From Lentisphaeria bacterium (lineage in GTDB: Bacteria > Verrucomicrobiota > Lentisphaeria > Victivallales > Victivallaceae), in contig JAFVRD010000010.1 of the NCBI GenBank assembly GCA_017504435.1, forward strand, positions 1 to 64,000: DNA of 64,000 nucleotides. The letters are read 5' to 3'. Of this stretch, positions 8,566 to 17,623 are shown one piece after another. The notes beneath the pieces are model-generated. The model was given only the letters and a program-made list of their open reading frames with translations, was not told where the DNA came from and searched no databases. Position 1 is the stretch's first letter, and every line of letters begins with the position of its first letter. The position numbers and the translations under genes are program-made.

Positions 8566-9626
8566 CCAGTCAAATGATCAAGGAAGCGGCTCTCGCCGCC
8601 GGTGCCGATATGTGCGGTATCGGAGATATGAACCGCTTTGAAGGTGCGCCTCCGGAAATGGATCCCAGGTATATTTTCCCGGAAGCGAAATCAGTTATCG
8701 GGATGGTATTCCGGATCCCCCGCGGTGTCCAGCGCGGCATTGAAGAAGGTACTCAATTTTACCAGTACCCCTCCATGGCTTACGGCGGCATCAACGAAAT
8801 CTATGCTCCGGCGGTACTTTATCAGGTCGGACAGTTGATCGAAGACCACGGCTATGAAGCATTCATCTACCGTAACACCGGTGCGCGCGGCTGTGTTTCT
8901 GATATGGACGGTACTCCCGGCAACACCCTTTCTCCGGAAGAACAGATCGAAGCGATGAATCAAGCCAAGCGCAAAACCAACCATCACCGTTCGGTGCAAT
9001 TCACCCGTCCGGCACGTCCCGGTCAGATGCCGCCGGATCTGCAGTTTCAGTTCCGGCTGGCGGCAGTGGCGTGCGGTCTCGGCGAAATGGGGTGGAGCAA
9101 AATGTTTCTGACCAAAGACTTCGGTCCGTTGCAGCGGGTGGCATTCATCTTTACCGATGCGGAATTGGAAGCTGATCCGCTTTATGACGGCGAACCGCTC
9201 TGCCGCCGGTGCATGGCATGTGTCAGAGAGTGTCCCGGCGGCTGTCTCAGTGCCACTGAAAGTATCAAAGTCAACGTCGGTGGAAAAATTTGCGAATGGG
9301 GCAAACTTGATGAATGGAAATGCTACGCCTTTTACACTCACGGCGGCAGAAAATTCAATCCTTTCGTTCCCAAAGCCGTCTGGGATGAAAATGAAAACGG
9401 CGATCTCGATCTTCTGGAAGGTAAATGCGAAGCCAACGAAAAAGAGATCATGAAAGTTTACCGTGCGCTGGAAAAATATTTCCCGACCTGGGTCGGTTAC
9501 AATATGGCAAAATGCGGCGGCTGCATCCGGGCTTGTGTAAGCATGCTGGAGAAAAAAGGCGGCTGCATGCACGGACGCTTCAAAGAACCCCTGCGTACCG
9601 GTAAACCGTGGGTCATGGACCGTTGA
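8559..9626 (+). CDS. QueG-like iron-sulfur protein, paralog 1
   Basis: 355 residues, with AGGAAG upstream. It resembles the epoxyqueuosine reductase/reductive dehalogenase-like family: CGLGEMGWSKMFLTKDFGP followed by FIFTDAELEADP, then a ferredoxin motif CRRCMACVRECP (about residues 215-225) and a second cysteine group CGGCIRAC near residue 317. Family members use cobalamin and two [4Fe-4S] clusters for reductive chemistry. Compared with the next two genes it carries an insertion near residue 110-150. Three different paralogs side by side argue against a simple role in queuosine synthesis. Cytoplasmic, no signal peptide. Confidence 0.75.
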   Translation: MLTSQMIKEAALAAGADMCGIGDMNRFEGAPPEMDPRYIFPEAKSVIGMVFRIPRGVQRGIEEGTQFYQYPSMAYGGINEIYAPAVLYQVGQLIEDHGYEAFIYRNTGARGCVSDMDGTPGNTLSPEEQIEAMNQAKRKTNHHRSVQFTRPARPGQMPPDLQFQFRLAAVACGLGEMGWSKMFLTKDFGPLQRVAFIFTDAELEADPLYDGEPLCRRCMACVRECPGGCLSATESIKVNVGGKICEWGKLDEWKCYAFYTHGGRKFNPFVPKAVWDENENGDLDLLEGKCEANEKEIMKVYRALEKYFPTWVGYNMAKCGGCIRACVSMLEKKGGCMHGRFKEPLRTGKPWVMDR

Positions 9627-9647
9627 GATCAGGAGAAGGATGTAATT

Positions 9648-10553
9648 ATGATAAACGCTCAGATAATCAAGCAAAAAGCTCTGGAATACGGTGCCGCTGC
9701 AGTCGGCATCGGTGATATTGAGTTGTTCAACGGAGTCATCGCCCAGCGTGACCCCAAAATGATATTGCCCCATGCCAAATGTATTATCGGATTTCTTTTC
9801 CGGGTGCCGCGTGCATTGTACCGGACGATGGATAACGGTAATCAATTCATGCAGTATACTTCCGTCGGAGTCAAATATATTGATGAGGACTTAAGTGAAA
9901 TATTCCTGCTCAAAATGGGTGGATTGATCGAAAATGAGGGTTATGATGCCTGTCTGCAGCGCAATGTTTCCAACTTGCGTATAAAAGGCGATCACACCAC
10001 CAATCCCGAATTGGTGGATACTTATGAACTTGCCAATGCCGAACCGGTTGCACCGGGCAAACCTGCCCCGGAAATCATCATTGATTTCAATCTGGCGGCA
10101 AAGATCTGCGGTTTGGGAGATGTCGGCAAATCCGGTCATCTGATCGCGCCGAAACTCGGACCGTTTCTCCGGATGGCATTCATTATCACGGATGCTCCGT
10201 TGGAGTGTGATGCACCTTTTGGCGCGACCCTCTGTGATAATTGCGGCAAATGTGTGGACAGCTGTCCGGGACATGCGATTTCCGATGCCGGAACTGACAC
10301 CTGGCAGTGTGCCGTTTATTACCGGGGAGCGCATAAGAGCAATCCGTTCATGAAAGATGATTTTCTGGCCGGTGATCCGGAACGTGAAGCGATCATAAAC
10401 GGAGAAAAACGTTTCACCCGGGAATCCGCCCGTGAAATCTACAAGAAAATAAACTTCCTGCCCAGCCGTTCAACCGGATATATCCCGTGTATCTGCGGCA
10501 AAGCGTGTGATATGGCGTGTTACCGTCATCTGAAAGATAAAGGTGTCTTATGA
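9648..10553 (+). CDS. QueG-like iron-sulfur protein, paralog 2
   Basis: 301 residues. The N-terminal half (GIGDIELFNG, LPHAKCIIGFLFRVPRAL) parallels paralog 1. The core CGLGDVGKSGHLIAPKLGP precedes the ferredoxin motif CDNCGKCVDSCPGHA (about residue 195). The C-terminal group CICGKACDMAC is spaced differently from paralog 1, so the second cluster may have a different ligand set. Its last four bases overlap the start of paralog 3 (ATGA), indicating translational coupling. Substrate unknown. Confidence 0.75.
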   Translation: MINAQIIKQKALEYGAAAVGIGDIELFNGVIAQRDPKMILPHAKCIIGFLFRVPRALYRTMDNGNQFMQYTSVGVKYIDEDLSEIFLLKMGGLIENEGYDACLQRNVSNLRIKGDHTTNPELVDTYELANAEPVAPGKPAPEIIIDFNLAAKICGLGDVGKSGHLIAPKLGPFLRMAFIITDAPLECDAPFGATLCDNCGKCVDSCPGHAISDAGTDTWQCAVYYRGAHKSNPFMKDDFLAGDPEREAIINGEKRFTRESAREIYKKINFLPSRSTGYIPCICGKACDMACYRHLKDKGVL

Positions 10554-11485
10554 AAGAGCTTAAAGATAAACTTATTGCCGCATTGAAAAAAAGTGCCGCG
10601 GATATCGTCTGCTGCGGCAGTATCGACCGGATGAGCGATCCTGCGGTCAAAAAACTTTTTCCGGAAGCCAGAACGGTGATCTGTGTCGCGTTCCGTCAAT
10701 TGCGTGGAACCCGCCGCGGGGTGGAGGAAGGAACTGTTTTCTATCAGTATTCCACCGGAGTGGAAACTCTGGAGGAGGTCATGATCCCGGGCGCATTGCT
10801 CCGGGGATGTGCCGTTTTGGAAGAGGCGGGATTCGAGGCTCTGCCGCAACGCCGCATCCTGTTGGTTACCAACGATGAAAATGAGACTAATTTTGAAGTC
10901 GATCATACCGAAGTATTCCGCGGTAAAAAGGAGGAAACGCTGTTGAATTTTGAACAGTGTGCAGTGGACTGCGGTCTGGGCGAAATCGGTATGTCCGGTT
11001 CCGTTTTGACGGATGATTTCGGTCCCGGTCAGCGTTGGGGATTCATCATTACTGATGCTGAACTTCCTGCCGATGAAGTCGCGGCTCCCCATCTGTGCGA
11101 CCGCTGCGGAGAATGTGTCAAAGCCTGTCCCGGTCATGCTCTTGCCGCTGACGGCAAAAGAAATTCCTGGCAGTGTGCGGCGTATTACAAAGGAGCCAAC
11201 CGCACCCGCAATCCCTTTATGCCTCCGGATGCCTTTGCTGATGATCCGGAACGGCTGGCGATCATTGCCGGAGAAGCGGATCTTTCCCCGGAACGGGCGA
11301 AAGAAGTCATTAATCAGATCAACTTTTATCCGCCTAACAAACACGCATTTGTAGCCAGCATGTGCGGACGTGCCTGCGATACCGCATGCTATGTCCATCT
11401 GGAAGAAAAAGGGGTATTGAAACGTAAATTCAAAACCATGTTCCGCAAGCGTCCGGTTTGGAAACTTTCTCTGGAAGGAAAATGA
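10550..11485 (+). CDS. QueG-like iron-sulfur protein, paralog 3
   Basis: 311 residues. It has the same architecture: FPEARTVICVAFRQLRGTRR, the core CGLGEIGMSGSVLTDDFGP, the ferredoxin motif CDRCGECVKACPGHAL (about residue 183) and the C-terminal CGRACDTAC. It is closer to paralog 2 than to paralog 1 in this C-terminal spacing. Six bases separate it from the glycosidase-like fusion downstream. The strict colinearity of the three genes suggests that the products work together, for example as successive reductases or as a hetero-oligomer; this is inference. Confidence 0.75.
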   Translation: MKELKDKLIAALKKSAADIVCCGSIDRMSDPAVKKLFPEARTVICVAFRQLRGTRRGVEEGTVFYQYSTGVETLEEVMIPGALLRGCAVLEEAGFEALPQRRILLVTNDENETNFEVDHTEVFRGKKEETLLNFEQCAVDCGLGEIGMSGSVLTDDFGPGQRWGFIITDAELPADEVAAPHLCDRCGECVKACPGHALAADGKRNSWQCAAYYKGANRTRNPFMPPDAFADDPERLAIIAGEADLSPERAKEVINQINFYPPNKHAFVASMCGRACDTACYVHLEEKGVLKRKFKTMFRKRPVWKLSLEGK

Positions 11486-11491
11486 TCGATC

Positions 11492-14400
11492 ATGAAGCGT
11501 CCCGAAATCACTTGGAGTTTGATGCATCCCACTCCGCTGGATCCGGATTACGTCCGGATGCTGGTGGGAAAAGCCCGCGATTACCGGGTGGACAGTTTTG
11601 AGATTTGCGGTCAATGCCATACCCCTTACGGCGGATTGGACGGATTGATAAATTATCGTGAATATCCGTCCGCATTTGCCAGTTGGGATCAGAACATTGT
11701 CAGTGGGAATCAGCAGAAACTCAATGAGATCATGGCAGTAAGTCATGCTGCCGGCAAAGCAGTGTACCTCTGGCACCGGGAAGTGATGATTCCGCCGGGA
11801 CTGCTTCAGGATATTCCGGAATTGCTGGATGAAAACGGTGAATTTGATTTGACCGGAGCGGCATTCGCCGATTTGATCCGTTACAAACTGGAACAAACCT
11901 TTATTGCCGTACCGGAATTGGATGGGGTGGTGCTGACTCTGACCGAAGCGGACTTTTCCGCCATCCACAATTCCAATACCGAAAAATATCCTCCGGTGGA
12001 GGTGGTACGCTTCATCATCGAAATCTTTGCATCTGAATTGGAGAAACGCGGTAAACGTTTTATTATGCGTTCTTTCGGTTCGATCGCTCAGGATTATGAG
12101 GATATTCTTGCCGGAGCGGAAAAACTGGCGGGGAAACACCATTTTGAAATCGAAACCAAAATAACCCCTTATGATTTTGACCCGTTCCTGCCCATGAACC
12201 CGTTTTTGCGGAAGAGCCCGAATTTCACTCTTTCTGCGGAGTGTGAAACTACCGGAGAATTCATGGGACAGGGCAATATGCCTTTTGAGCATGTTGACCA
12301 CATTGTCCGTTATGTCCGGGAGGGACAGGCGGCAGATGTGGATCGTTATGTGATCCGCATTGACCGGCGCGGCAACTGTATTTTTGATATTTACGAATTG
12401 AACTACTATGCCTATGACCGGGCACTGGCTGATGAAAATATCACTGCTGATGAGATCCGCCGGGAGTGGTATGATAAAAATTATCCGCCGCAATTCCGCG
12501 ATGCATTCATCAAATTGGATAAAATCGGCTGGGAAATGGTCTGCAAAACCTATTTCATTGACAAACATGTGCTGTTTCACGGCAATTACTCGATGAAATA
12601 TCTTAAAGCCGGATTTGTGTTTGCGCTCTTTGCCGAGGGCAGACGCACGTTGAAAAACGGCAGCGGCATCTGGTCGATTTTGACTGACCGTATGACTCCG
12701 GGCCGGGGAGAGATCCTGGAAGAAAAAATCCGGGCGGTAACACTGGCTGATCAAGGACTTGCATTGTTAAAAAGTCTGAATGTCCCGGCTGATGATTTCC
12801 GGCACCGGCTCTGGAAAAATGCGCCCATCATCACCCGGGCAGTGCTGGAATTGACCAAGTGCATCATCTGTTATTGTGATGATATGGAGTGGGAAAAATC
12901 TGACTTCCCTCATCTCAAAGCTCAGGTGGCAGCTTCGATGCAGGAATTTGAACGTCTCGCCGGGCATAAGGTTGAGATCATCAAACGTGATGTCATCAAT
13001 GGTTTGGAACACCGGTTGACGGAATACCGCCGCTCCATTGAAGAAATTTGTATTGAACCGCTGGCGGCGATCTGCCAGGAACTCCTGAAAGAATTTCCGG
13101 CGGAATATAACGCCAGAGAGAAATTTCTGACCGGTTGTGAAGACGGCATTATCACCGGAGGCATCTCCGATGACTGGCGTATCGTCCGTTACATGCATGC
13201 CTCTCATGCGTTTTTGCACAACGGTTTGCCGGCACGCTGGGCTGGCAATCGGGTATTCCCCAACGGTTTTATGGAAATGGAGCTCAAACGCGGTGATGAA
13301 TTGCTCATTCACGGAGCGATCGAAGATACCCGGAAATTCACCCTGGTTTGTGACGGAGAACGTATTGAAGCTGAATTTGACGACAATGGGGTGTTCTCCA
13401 TGCCGTTGCCGAAATCAGATCGCCCGGTGTCGATCCGTTTGGAAAAAAACGGAGTTTGCTATCCGCTGTTTCATGCTGTTTTGACCCGTAATCACGACTG
13501 GCATACCAAAAAAAAACTTCCGCTGTTTTCATGGCGTGAAGATATAATGCCCCGGGAATCGGTGCCTGAACCGGTTTATGATGAAAAAAGTGAGCTGCTG
13601 GAATTTTATTATACAGCATGGCAATCGGCATGGACTCACATTTTTACTTGCCGCGGCGCACCGGTTTCCCCGTATATGAATGAGGGGATACGCATCAACC
13701 GTATCTGGATATGGGATACCTGCTTTATGGTGCAATTCTGCCGTTATGCGGCAGATGTATTCCCCGGCATCCAGAGTCTGGATAATTTTTACCGGGTGAT
13801 CCATGACGGAGAAAGTATGGTGCTGAAAGTCCATATTCCTGACAATCCGCCGCTGTTTGCATGGACGGAATATGAATACTTCAAGCACACCGGTGATGTT
13901 GAACGGGTGAAAAAACTCCTGCTGGAGACCCGGTATTTGCAGAAACATTATCACTGGCTCAATTCGTTATCTGCCGGTCAACTTTTTGACTATGCCACCA
14001 GCGTGACCGGAGCAGAATTTGTGTCCGGCAAAGGTTTCAAATGGCACGGCGGAAAAGCCGGCATGGATAATACTCCGCGCGGTGATGATGATTATGCTTC
14101 GATATATTATGTCGACCTTTCCTGCCAGCAGGCATTGAGCGCATTGTACATTTCCCGGCTTGCTGAAGCGATCGGAGAAAATGCGTTGGCAGCACAGTGG
14201 CATGAGGAATATGAAAAGCAGAAACAGTTTGTCAATGACCGCTTCTGGTCCGAAAAAGATCAGCTTTATCTCGACCGTTTCATTGATGAAAGCGGTTTCT
14301 GCAAATTGCTCACTCCTGCATCATTGTGGCCGCTGCTGGCAGAAGTCGCTGAACCGCATCAGGTCAAGGCACTGGCAGATGCCGTTGCCGACCCGAACCG

Positions 14401-14962
14401 GCTCGGTGGCACCAGACCCATACCCAGTGTAAGCCGGGATGATCACCGTTTTTCTCCGGTCGGGACCTACTGGCGCGGCGGGATCTGGATGCCCAAAGTA
14501 TACATGACCGTCAAAGGTCTGGAGAAAAATGGACAGTACGCTCTTGCTGATGAAGTGGCGCGTAATATGCTGCTTTTACAATACCGGACCTGGAAAGATT
14601 TTGAACCGCATACGATCTGGGAATGCTATTCTCCGACAGAGGACAAGCCTGCCACGAATAAAATCGGCGGTTATTCGCGTCCGGATTTCTGCGGCTGGTC
14701 GGCATTGGGTCCGATTTCGCTTTTCATTGAAAACGTACTTGGCATCCGGGAAGTCAACGCATTGGAAAAACGCATCGTCTGGGAACCGTCATCCGGCAAA
14801 CGCAACGGTATAAAAAATCTCAAAATGGGCGGTAAAAATTTCACCCTGATCGCATATCCGGAACGCGGAGAAGCTGAAATTTCTGCGGCGGCAGATTTTG
14901 TACTGCAGCTCAACGGCAGAAATATTCCTCTGACAGCCGGAAATCACACGGTGAAACTGTAA
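11492..14962 (+). CDS. Two-part glycoside hydrolase-like fusion with GH63/GH37-type C-terminal barrel
   Basis: 1156 residues, no signal peptide, so probably cytoplasmic. The C-terminal half (about 640-1130) carries the landmarks of MGH1/GH63-like (alpha/alpha)6 glycosidases: WIWDTCF (about 742), GMDNTPRG (about 856, where the catalytic acid lies in the family motif), YWRGGIW (about 993), WECYSPT (about 1043, general-base region) and GWSALGP (about 1068). The N-terminal half (about 1-560) looks like a TIM barrel, possibly alpha-glucuronidase-like, with VVLTLTEADF as a candidate strand end; that call is weak. Last gene of the LacI-controlled operon. Two glycosidase-like halves in one chain may act sequentially on one oligosaccharide. 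Confidence 0.75.
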   Translation: MKRPEITWSLMHPTPLDPDYVRMLVGKARDYRVDSFEICGQCHTPYGGLDGLINYREYPSAFASWDQNIVSGNQQKLNEIMAVSHAAGKAVYLWHREVMIPPGLLQDIPELLDENGEFDLTGAAFADLIRYKLEQTFIAVPELDGVVLTLTEADFSAIHNSNTEKYPPVEVVRFIIEIFASELEKRGKRFIMRSFGSIAQDYEDILAGAEKLAGKHHFEIETKITPYDFDPFLPMNPFLRKSPNFTLSAECETTGEFMGQGNMPFEHVDHIVRYVREGQAADVDRYVIRIDRRGNCIFDIYELNYYAYDRALADENITADEIRREWYDKNYPPQFRDAFIKLDKIGWEMVCKTYFIDKHVLFHGNYSMKYLKAGFVFALFAEGRRTLKNGSGIWSILTDRMTPGRGEILEEKIRAVTLADQGLALLKSLNVPADDFRHRLWKNAPIITRAVLELTKCIICYCDDMEWEKSDFPHLKAQVAASMQEFERLAGHKVEIIKRDVINGLEHRLTEYRRSIEEICIEPLAAICQELLKEFPAEYNAREKFLTGCEDGIITGGISDDWRIVRYMHASHAFLHNGLPARWAGNRVFPNGFMEMELKRGDELLIHGAIEDTRKFTLVCDGERIEAEFDDNGVFSMPLPKSDRPVSIRLEKNGVCYPLFHAVLTRNHDWHTKKKLPLFSWREDIMPRESVPEPVYDEKSELLEFYYTAWQSAWTHIFTCRGAPVSPYMNEGIRINRIWIWDTCFMVQFCRYAADVFPGIQSLDNFYRVIHDGESMVLKVHIPDNPPLFAWTEYEYFKHTGDVERVKKLLLETRYLQKHYHWLNSLSAGQLFDYATSVTGAEFVSGKGFKWHGGKAGMDNTPRGDDDYASIYYVDLSCQQALSALYISRLAEAIGENALAAQWHEEYEKQKQFVNDRFWSEKDQLYLDRFIDESGFCKLLTPASLWPLLAEVAEPHQVKALADAVADPNRLGGTRPIPSVSRDDHRFSPVGTYWRGGIWMPKVYMTVKGLEKNGQYALADEVARNMLLLQYRTWKDFEPHTIWECYSPTEDKPATNKIGGYSRPDFCGWSALGPISLFIENVLGIREVNALEKRIVWEPSSGKRNGIKNLKMGGKNFTLIAYPERGEAEISAAADFVLQLNGRNIPLTAGNHTVKL

Positions 14963-14989
14963 CTGCCGGAACAGATGAGTTTCCGGCAG
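14963..14989 (+). terminator. Hairpin after the glycosidase-like fusion gene
   Basis: CTGCCGGAA (14963-14971) pairs with TTTCCGGCAG (14980-14989) across an 8-base loop directly after the stop codon. Only TTT follows a few bases later, so the terminator call is moderate. Confidence 0.5.
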
Positions 14990-15007
14990 TGCAGCTGTTT
15001 AAGATCG

Positions 15008-15223
15008 TCACAAGAACAGATATTTGGCGATAAACAACAGAGAAATCAGCCACAACAGCCAATTTGACCGGCGTTTTTTGCCGCAGTTGAGGATCGTATA
15101 GAATATGATCCCCAAGCCCAAACCGTCGCTGATATTGCAGGTGAATACCGTAGCGGTAATAAGGATATAAGCCAGAACCGCTCCGGTAATATCATTCCAG
15201 TCGATCCGGACAATTGCCGCAGG
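15008..15223 (-). pseudogene. C-terminal remnant of an NCS2/AzgA-type purine permease
   Basis: On the minus strand a 71-codon frame reads IDWNDITGAVLAYILIT then FTCNISDGLGLGIIFYTILN and ends at TGA (15010-15008). This matches the last membrane segments of AzgA-type xanthine/guanine/hypoxanthine permeases. The frame is closed upstream by a stop at 15226-15224, and the tandem repeat array begins right there, so the rest of the gene is gone. It is probably a decayed fragment left after the repeat expanded or a deletion joined the two. Confidence 0.6.
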
Positions 15224-15254
15224 TCATGTTAATGATATCTTCCGTAGACGTAAT

Positions 15255-15835
15255 AAAACCGTTTGATATTTCGCAGACTTGGACGGGACTTGACGGAATG
15301 AGCGCAGCGAATGAGTGCCTGAATAAAATGGATGCAACCCGTCAAAAAAGTTCCGTCCCGGAGACAAAATAAAACCGTTTGATATTTCGCAGAGTTGGAC
15401 GGGATTTGACGGAATGAGCGCAGCGAATGAGTGCCTGAATGAAATGAAGGCAACCCGTCAAAAAAGTTCCGTCCCGGAGACAAAATAAAACCGTTTGATA
15501 TTTCGCAGAGTTGGACGGGACTTGACGGAATGAGCGCAGCGAATGAGTGCCTGAATGAAATGAAGGCAACCCGTCAAAAAAAGTTCCGTCCCGGAGACAG
15601 AATAAAACCGTTTGATATTTCGCAGAGTTGGACGGGACTTGACGGAATGAGCGCAGCGAATGAGTGCCTGAATAAAATGAAGGCAACCCGTCAAAAAAGT
15701 TCCGTCCCGGAGACAGAATAAAACCGTTTGATATTTCGCAGACTTGGACGGGACTTGACGGAATGAGCGCAGCGAATGAGTGCCTGAATGAAATGAAGGC
15801 AACCCGTCAAAAAAGTTCCGTCCCGGAGACAAAAT
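15255..15835. repeat. Five tandem repeats of 116-117 bp
   Basis: Units start at 15255, 15371, 15487, 15604 and 15720, each opening with AAAACCGTTTGATATTTCGC. Four are 116 bp and one is 117 bp (an extra A in the A-run). Units differ at only a few positions. Each contains GGACGGGACTTGACGG and, about 60 bp on, CCGTCAAAAAAGTTCCGTCC, which can form an imperfect hairpin. Unit length is not a multiple of three and the overlapping frames change from unit to unit, so these are not protein repeats. The 13-mer GGACGGGACTTGA is shared exactly with the T-arm/acceptor part of the adjacent tRNA-Leu gene. Confidence 0.9.
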
Positions 15836-15852
15836 AAAAAATTTTTTTATTT

Positions 15853-15936
15853 TGGTATCCGGGACGGGACTTGAACCCGTACGCCTTGCGGCACAAGATT
15901 TTAAGTCTCGTGTGTCTGCCATTCCACCACCCGGAC
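15853..15936 (-). tRNA. tRNA-Leu (anticodon UAA)
   Basis: An 84-nt class II tRNA with CCA encoded. Acceptor arm GTCCGGG/CCCGGAT (G-U first pair) and discriminator A. The anticodon loop CTTAAAA sits in the stem CGAGA/TCTTG. It has a variable arm, and the T-arm ACGGGTTCAAGTCCCGT. It reads UUA/UUG leucine codons. The AT-rich palindrome at about 15831-15852 follows directly and may end transcription; beyond it lie the tandem repeats, in the same direction. Confidence 0.95.
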
Positions 15937-15945
15937 GCCGTTCAT

Positions 15946-15974
15946 AATATAGTTCCATTTTGCAGTAAAATCAA
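15946..15974 (-). promoter_or_regulatory. Promoter of tRNA-Leu
   Basis: TTGATT (15974-15969), a 17-bp spacer, TATATT (15951-15946), ten bases before the tRNA 5' end. Confidence 0.65.
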
Positions 15975-16020
15975 ACTTTTTTTCCAGTTATCTGATGGAA
16001 TTGCTGTTTTTTTACCGCTT

Positions 16021-16041
16021 AAAACAGCTTTTAACTGTTTT
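16021..16041 (-). terminator. Weak hairpin at the end of murJ
   Basis: AAAACAG and CTGTTTT flank a 7-base loop and include the murJ stop codon. The stem is AT-rich and the U-run short, so this is a tentative end for the long thrS-murJ gene run. Confidence 0.3.
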
Positions 16042-17623
16042 TTCGGTGGCGGACAACGGACATAAATTCCTGTAATTCTCCGGCGCGGCAAATCGCCGAA
16101 AAAAGCAAATACAGACACCCGAATGCTGCTGAAATGGATATCAGCAGAATAATATCTTTGCCTATCGAGCCGCATCCGGCGATGCCGAAACCGAGCTTTC
16201 TCAAGCTGTACCAGACCATCGCGCCAGCCAATATGGCAGCTGCCAGAGAGCGAAGCGGCGAGAAAAAGGTTTTGAAATTGATCCCCAATCCCTGTTTTCT
16301 CAATATCATCATCAGCAGCGAATTATTTACCAGCGAGGATATCACGGTGGCGAGAGCCAGACCTCCCTGTTTGAGGGGGATCATTAAAATGAGATTCATT
16401 ACTATATTCACCGCAATGGCAACCAGTGATACATAGAATGGAGTTTTCATTTGTTTGCGGGCGTAAAATGCCGGGAGCAGGACTTTCAGCGAACAGAAAA
16501 AAGGTATTCCCATACCGTAAAAAACGGCGACCATTCTGGCGGCATGAAGATCTTCCATCGTATATTTACCTCCGAGACAGAGTACCCGCAGCACATCCGC
16601 ATGAAAAAATATGACTCCTGCGGCAAGCGGCGCACAGACGAACCAGACATGGCGGATGGAGAATTCCAGCTGCCGGAGCATGCTTTCACGGTCGGCTTCA
16701 GCGGCGGCTTTCGCCATGCCTGCCATCAAAACAGAACCGAGTGAAACGGCGAATATTCCGATGGGCAGATCGATTATTCTGTCCACGTAAGTCAGGGCAG
16801 GGACTGCCCGGTCTCCCAGGGAAACTGCCAAAGCGCGGTCAATCACAAAACTCACCTGCAACGCTCCGTAACCCAGAATACCCGGAGTGGCAAGTTTGAA
16901 AAGCCGTTTCAGAATCTCTCTGTCGTACCAGAAGCCTTTGTAAAAAACAGGGAATCTGCCGCATTTGGCAAGCATCCACAGCATCAGAAACAATTGGATC
17001 GCCCCGGCAACCGGGGTGAGGATTGCCAGAAACGGCAGGATGATTTCAGCAGAAAAATTACCGAACCATGCCGCACTCAACCCGGCAAGCATGAAAATAT
17101 TGAAAAGCAGTGCTGTCAATGCCGGCAGAAAAAATATTTTTGCATAATTCAGCACCGCTCCGATAACTCCGGTCAAACAGATGAAAAACGCATACGGCAT
17201 CAACAGCGGCAGGAGTTTGAGCATCATGGTGTAACGGTCACTGCGCCAGTAGGCATTGCCGTACCATTCAATAAGCTGTCCGGATAAAAGTGCGGCAAGC
17301 GAAAACAGTACCACGATCAATGCCAGCAAGGTTCCGAGTGCAGTTAATACCGTCGCTAACTTGCGCCGGACTTCCGGGATCCCGTCATGTTCCTCAATTT
17401 CTGCGATCAACGGGACCAGAGCTGTTCCCAGTGCGCCTTCACCCAGCAGCCGGCGGAATAAATTCGGGATCATGAATGCCAGAAACCACGCACTTGCCAG
17501 CGCACCGCCGCCGAGAATGGCAGATTCCAGGCGTACCCGGAGCAGACCGCACAGCCGGCTGGCAAATGTGGCGCCGGCGACGGCAAAGCTGCTTTTCAGA
17601 AATTTTCCGGGCTGGAAATTCAT
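16031..17623 (-). CDS. murJ: Lipid II flippase MurJ (MviN)
   Basis: 530 residues with about 14 membrane segments. The opening SSFAVAGATFASRLCGLLRV and the motif NLFRRLLGEGALGTALVPL are hallmark MurJ/MviN sequences. It moves the peptidoglycan precursor lipid II across the inner membrane. It is last in the long minus-strand housekeeping run and overlaps the preceding 248-codon gene by 4 bp. Length is normal for the family. Confidence 0.95.
   Translation of the reverse strand: MNFQPGKFLKSSFAVAGATFASRLCGLLRVRLESAILGGGALASAWFLAFMIPNLFRRLLGEGALGTALVPLIAEIEEHDGIPEVRRKLATVLTALGTLLALIVVLFSLAALLSGQLIEWYGNAYWRSDRYTMMLKLLPLLMPYAFFICLTGVIGAVLNYAKIFFLPALTALLFNIFMLAGLSAAWFGNFSAEIILPFLAILTPVAGAIQLFLMLWMLAKCGRFPVFYKGFWYDREILKRLFKLATPGILGYGALQVSFVIDRALAVSLGDRAVPALTYVDRIIDLPIGIFAVSLGSVLMAGMAKAAAEADRESMLRQLEFSIRHVWFVCAPLAAGVIFFHADVLRVLCLGGKYTMEDLHAARMVAVFYGMGIPFFCSLKVLLPAFYARKQMKTPFYVSLVAIAVNIVMNLILMIPLKQGGLALATVISSLVNNSLLMMILRKQGLGINFKTFFSPLRSLAAAILAGAMVWYSLRKLGFGIAGCGSIGKDIILLISISAAFGCLYLLFSAICRAGELQEFMSVVRHRKNS

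Noticed and set aside
15229-15958. Overlapping 84-166 codon minus-strand frames across the tandem repeats
   Set aside because: Repeat length is not a multiple of three, frames shift from unit to unit, and one runs through the tRNA gene; they are artefacts of the repeat.
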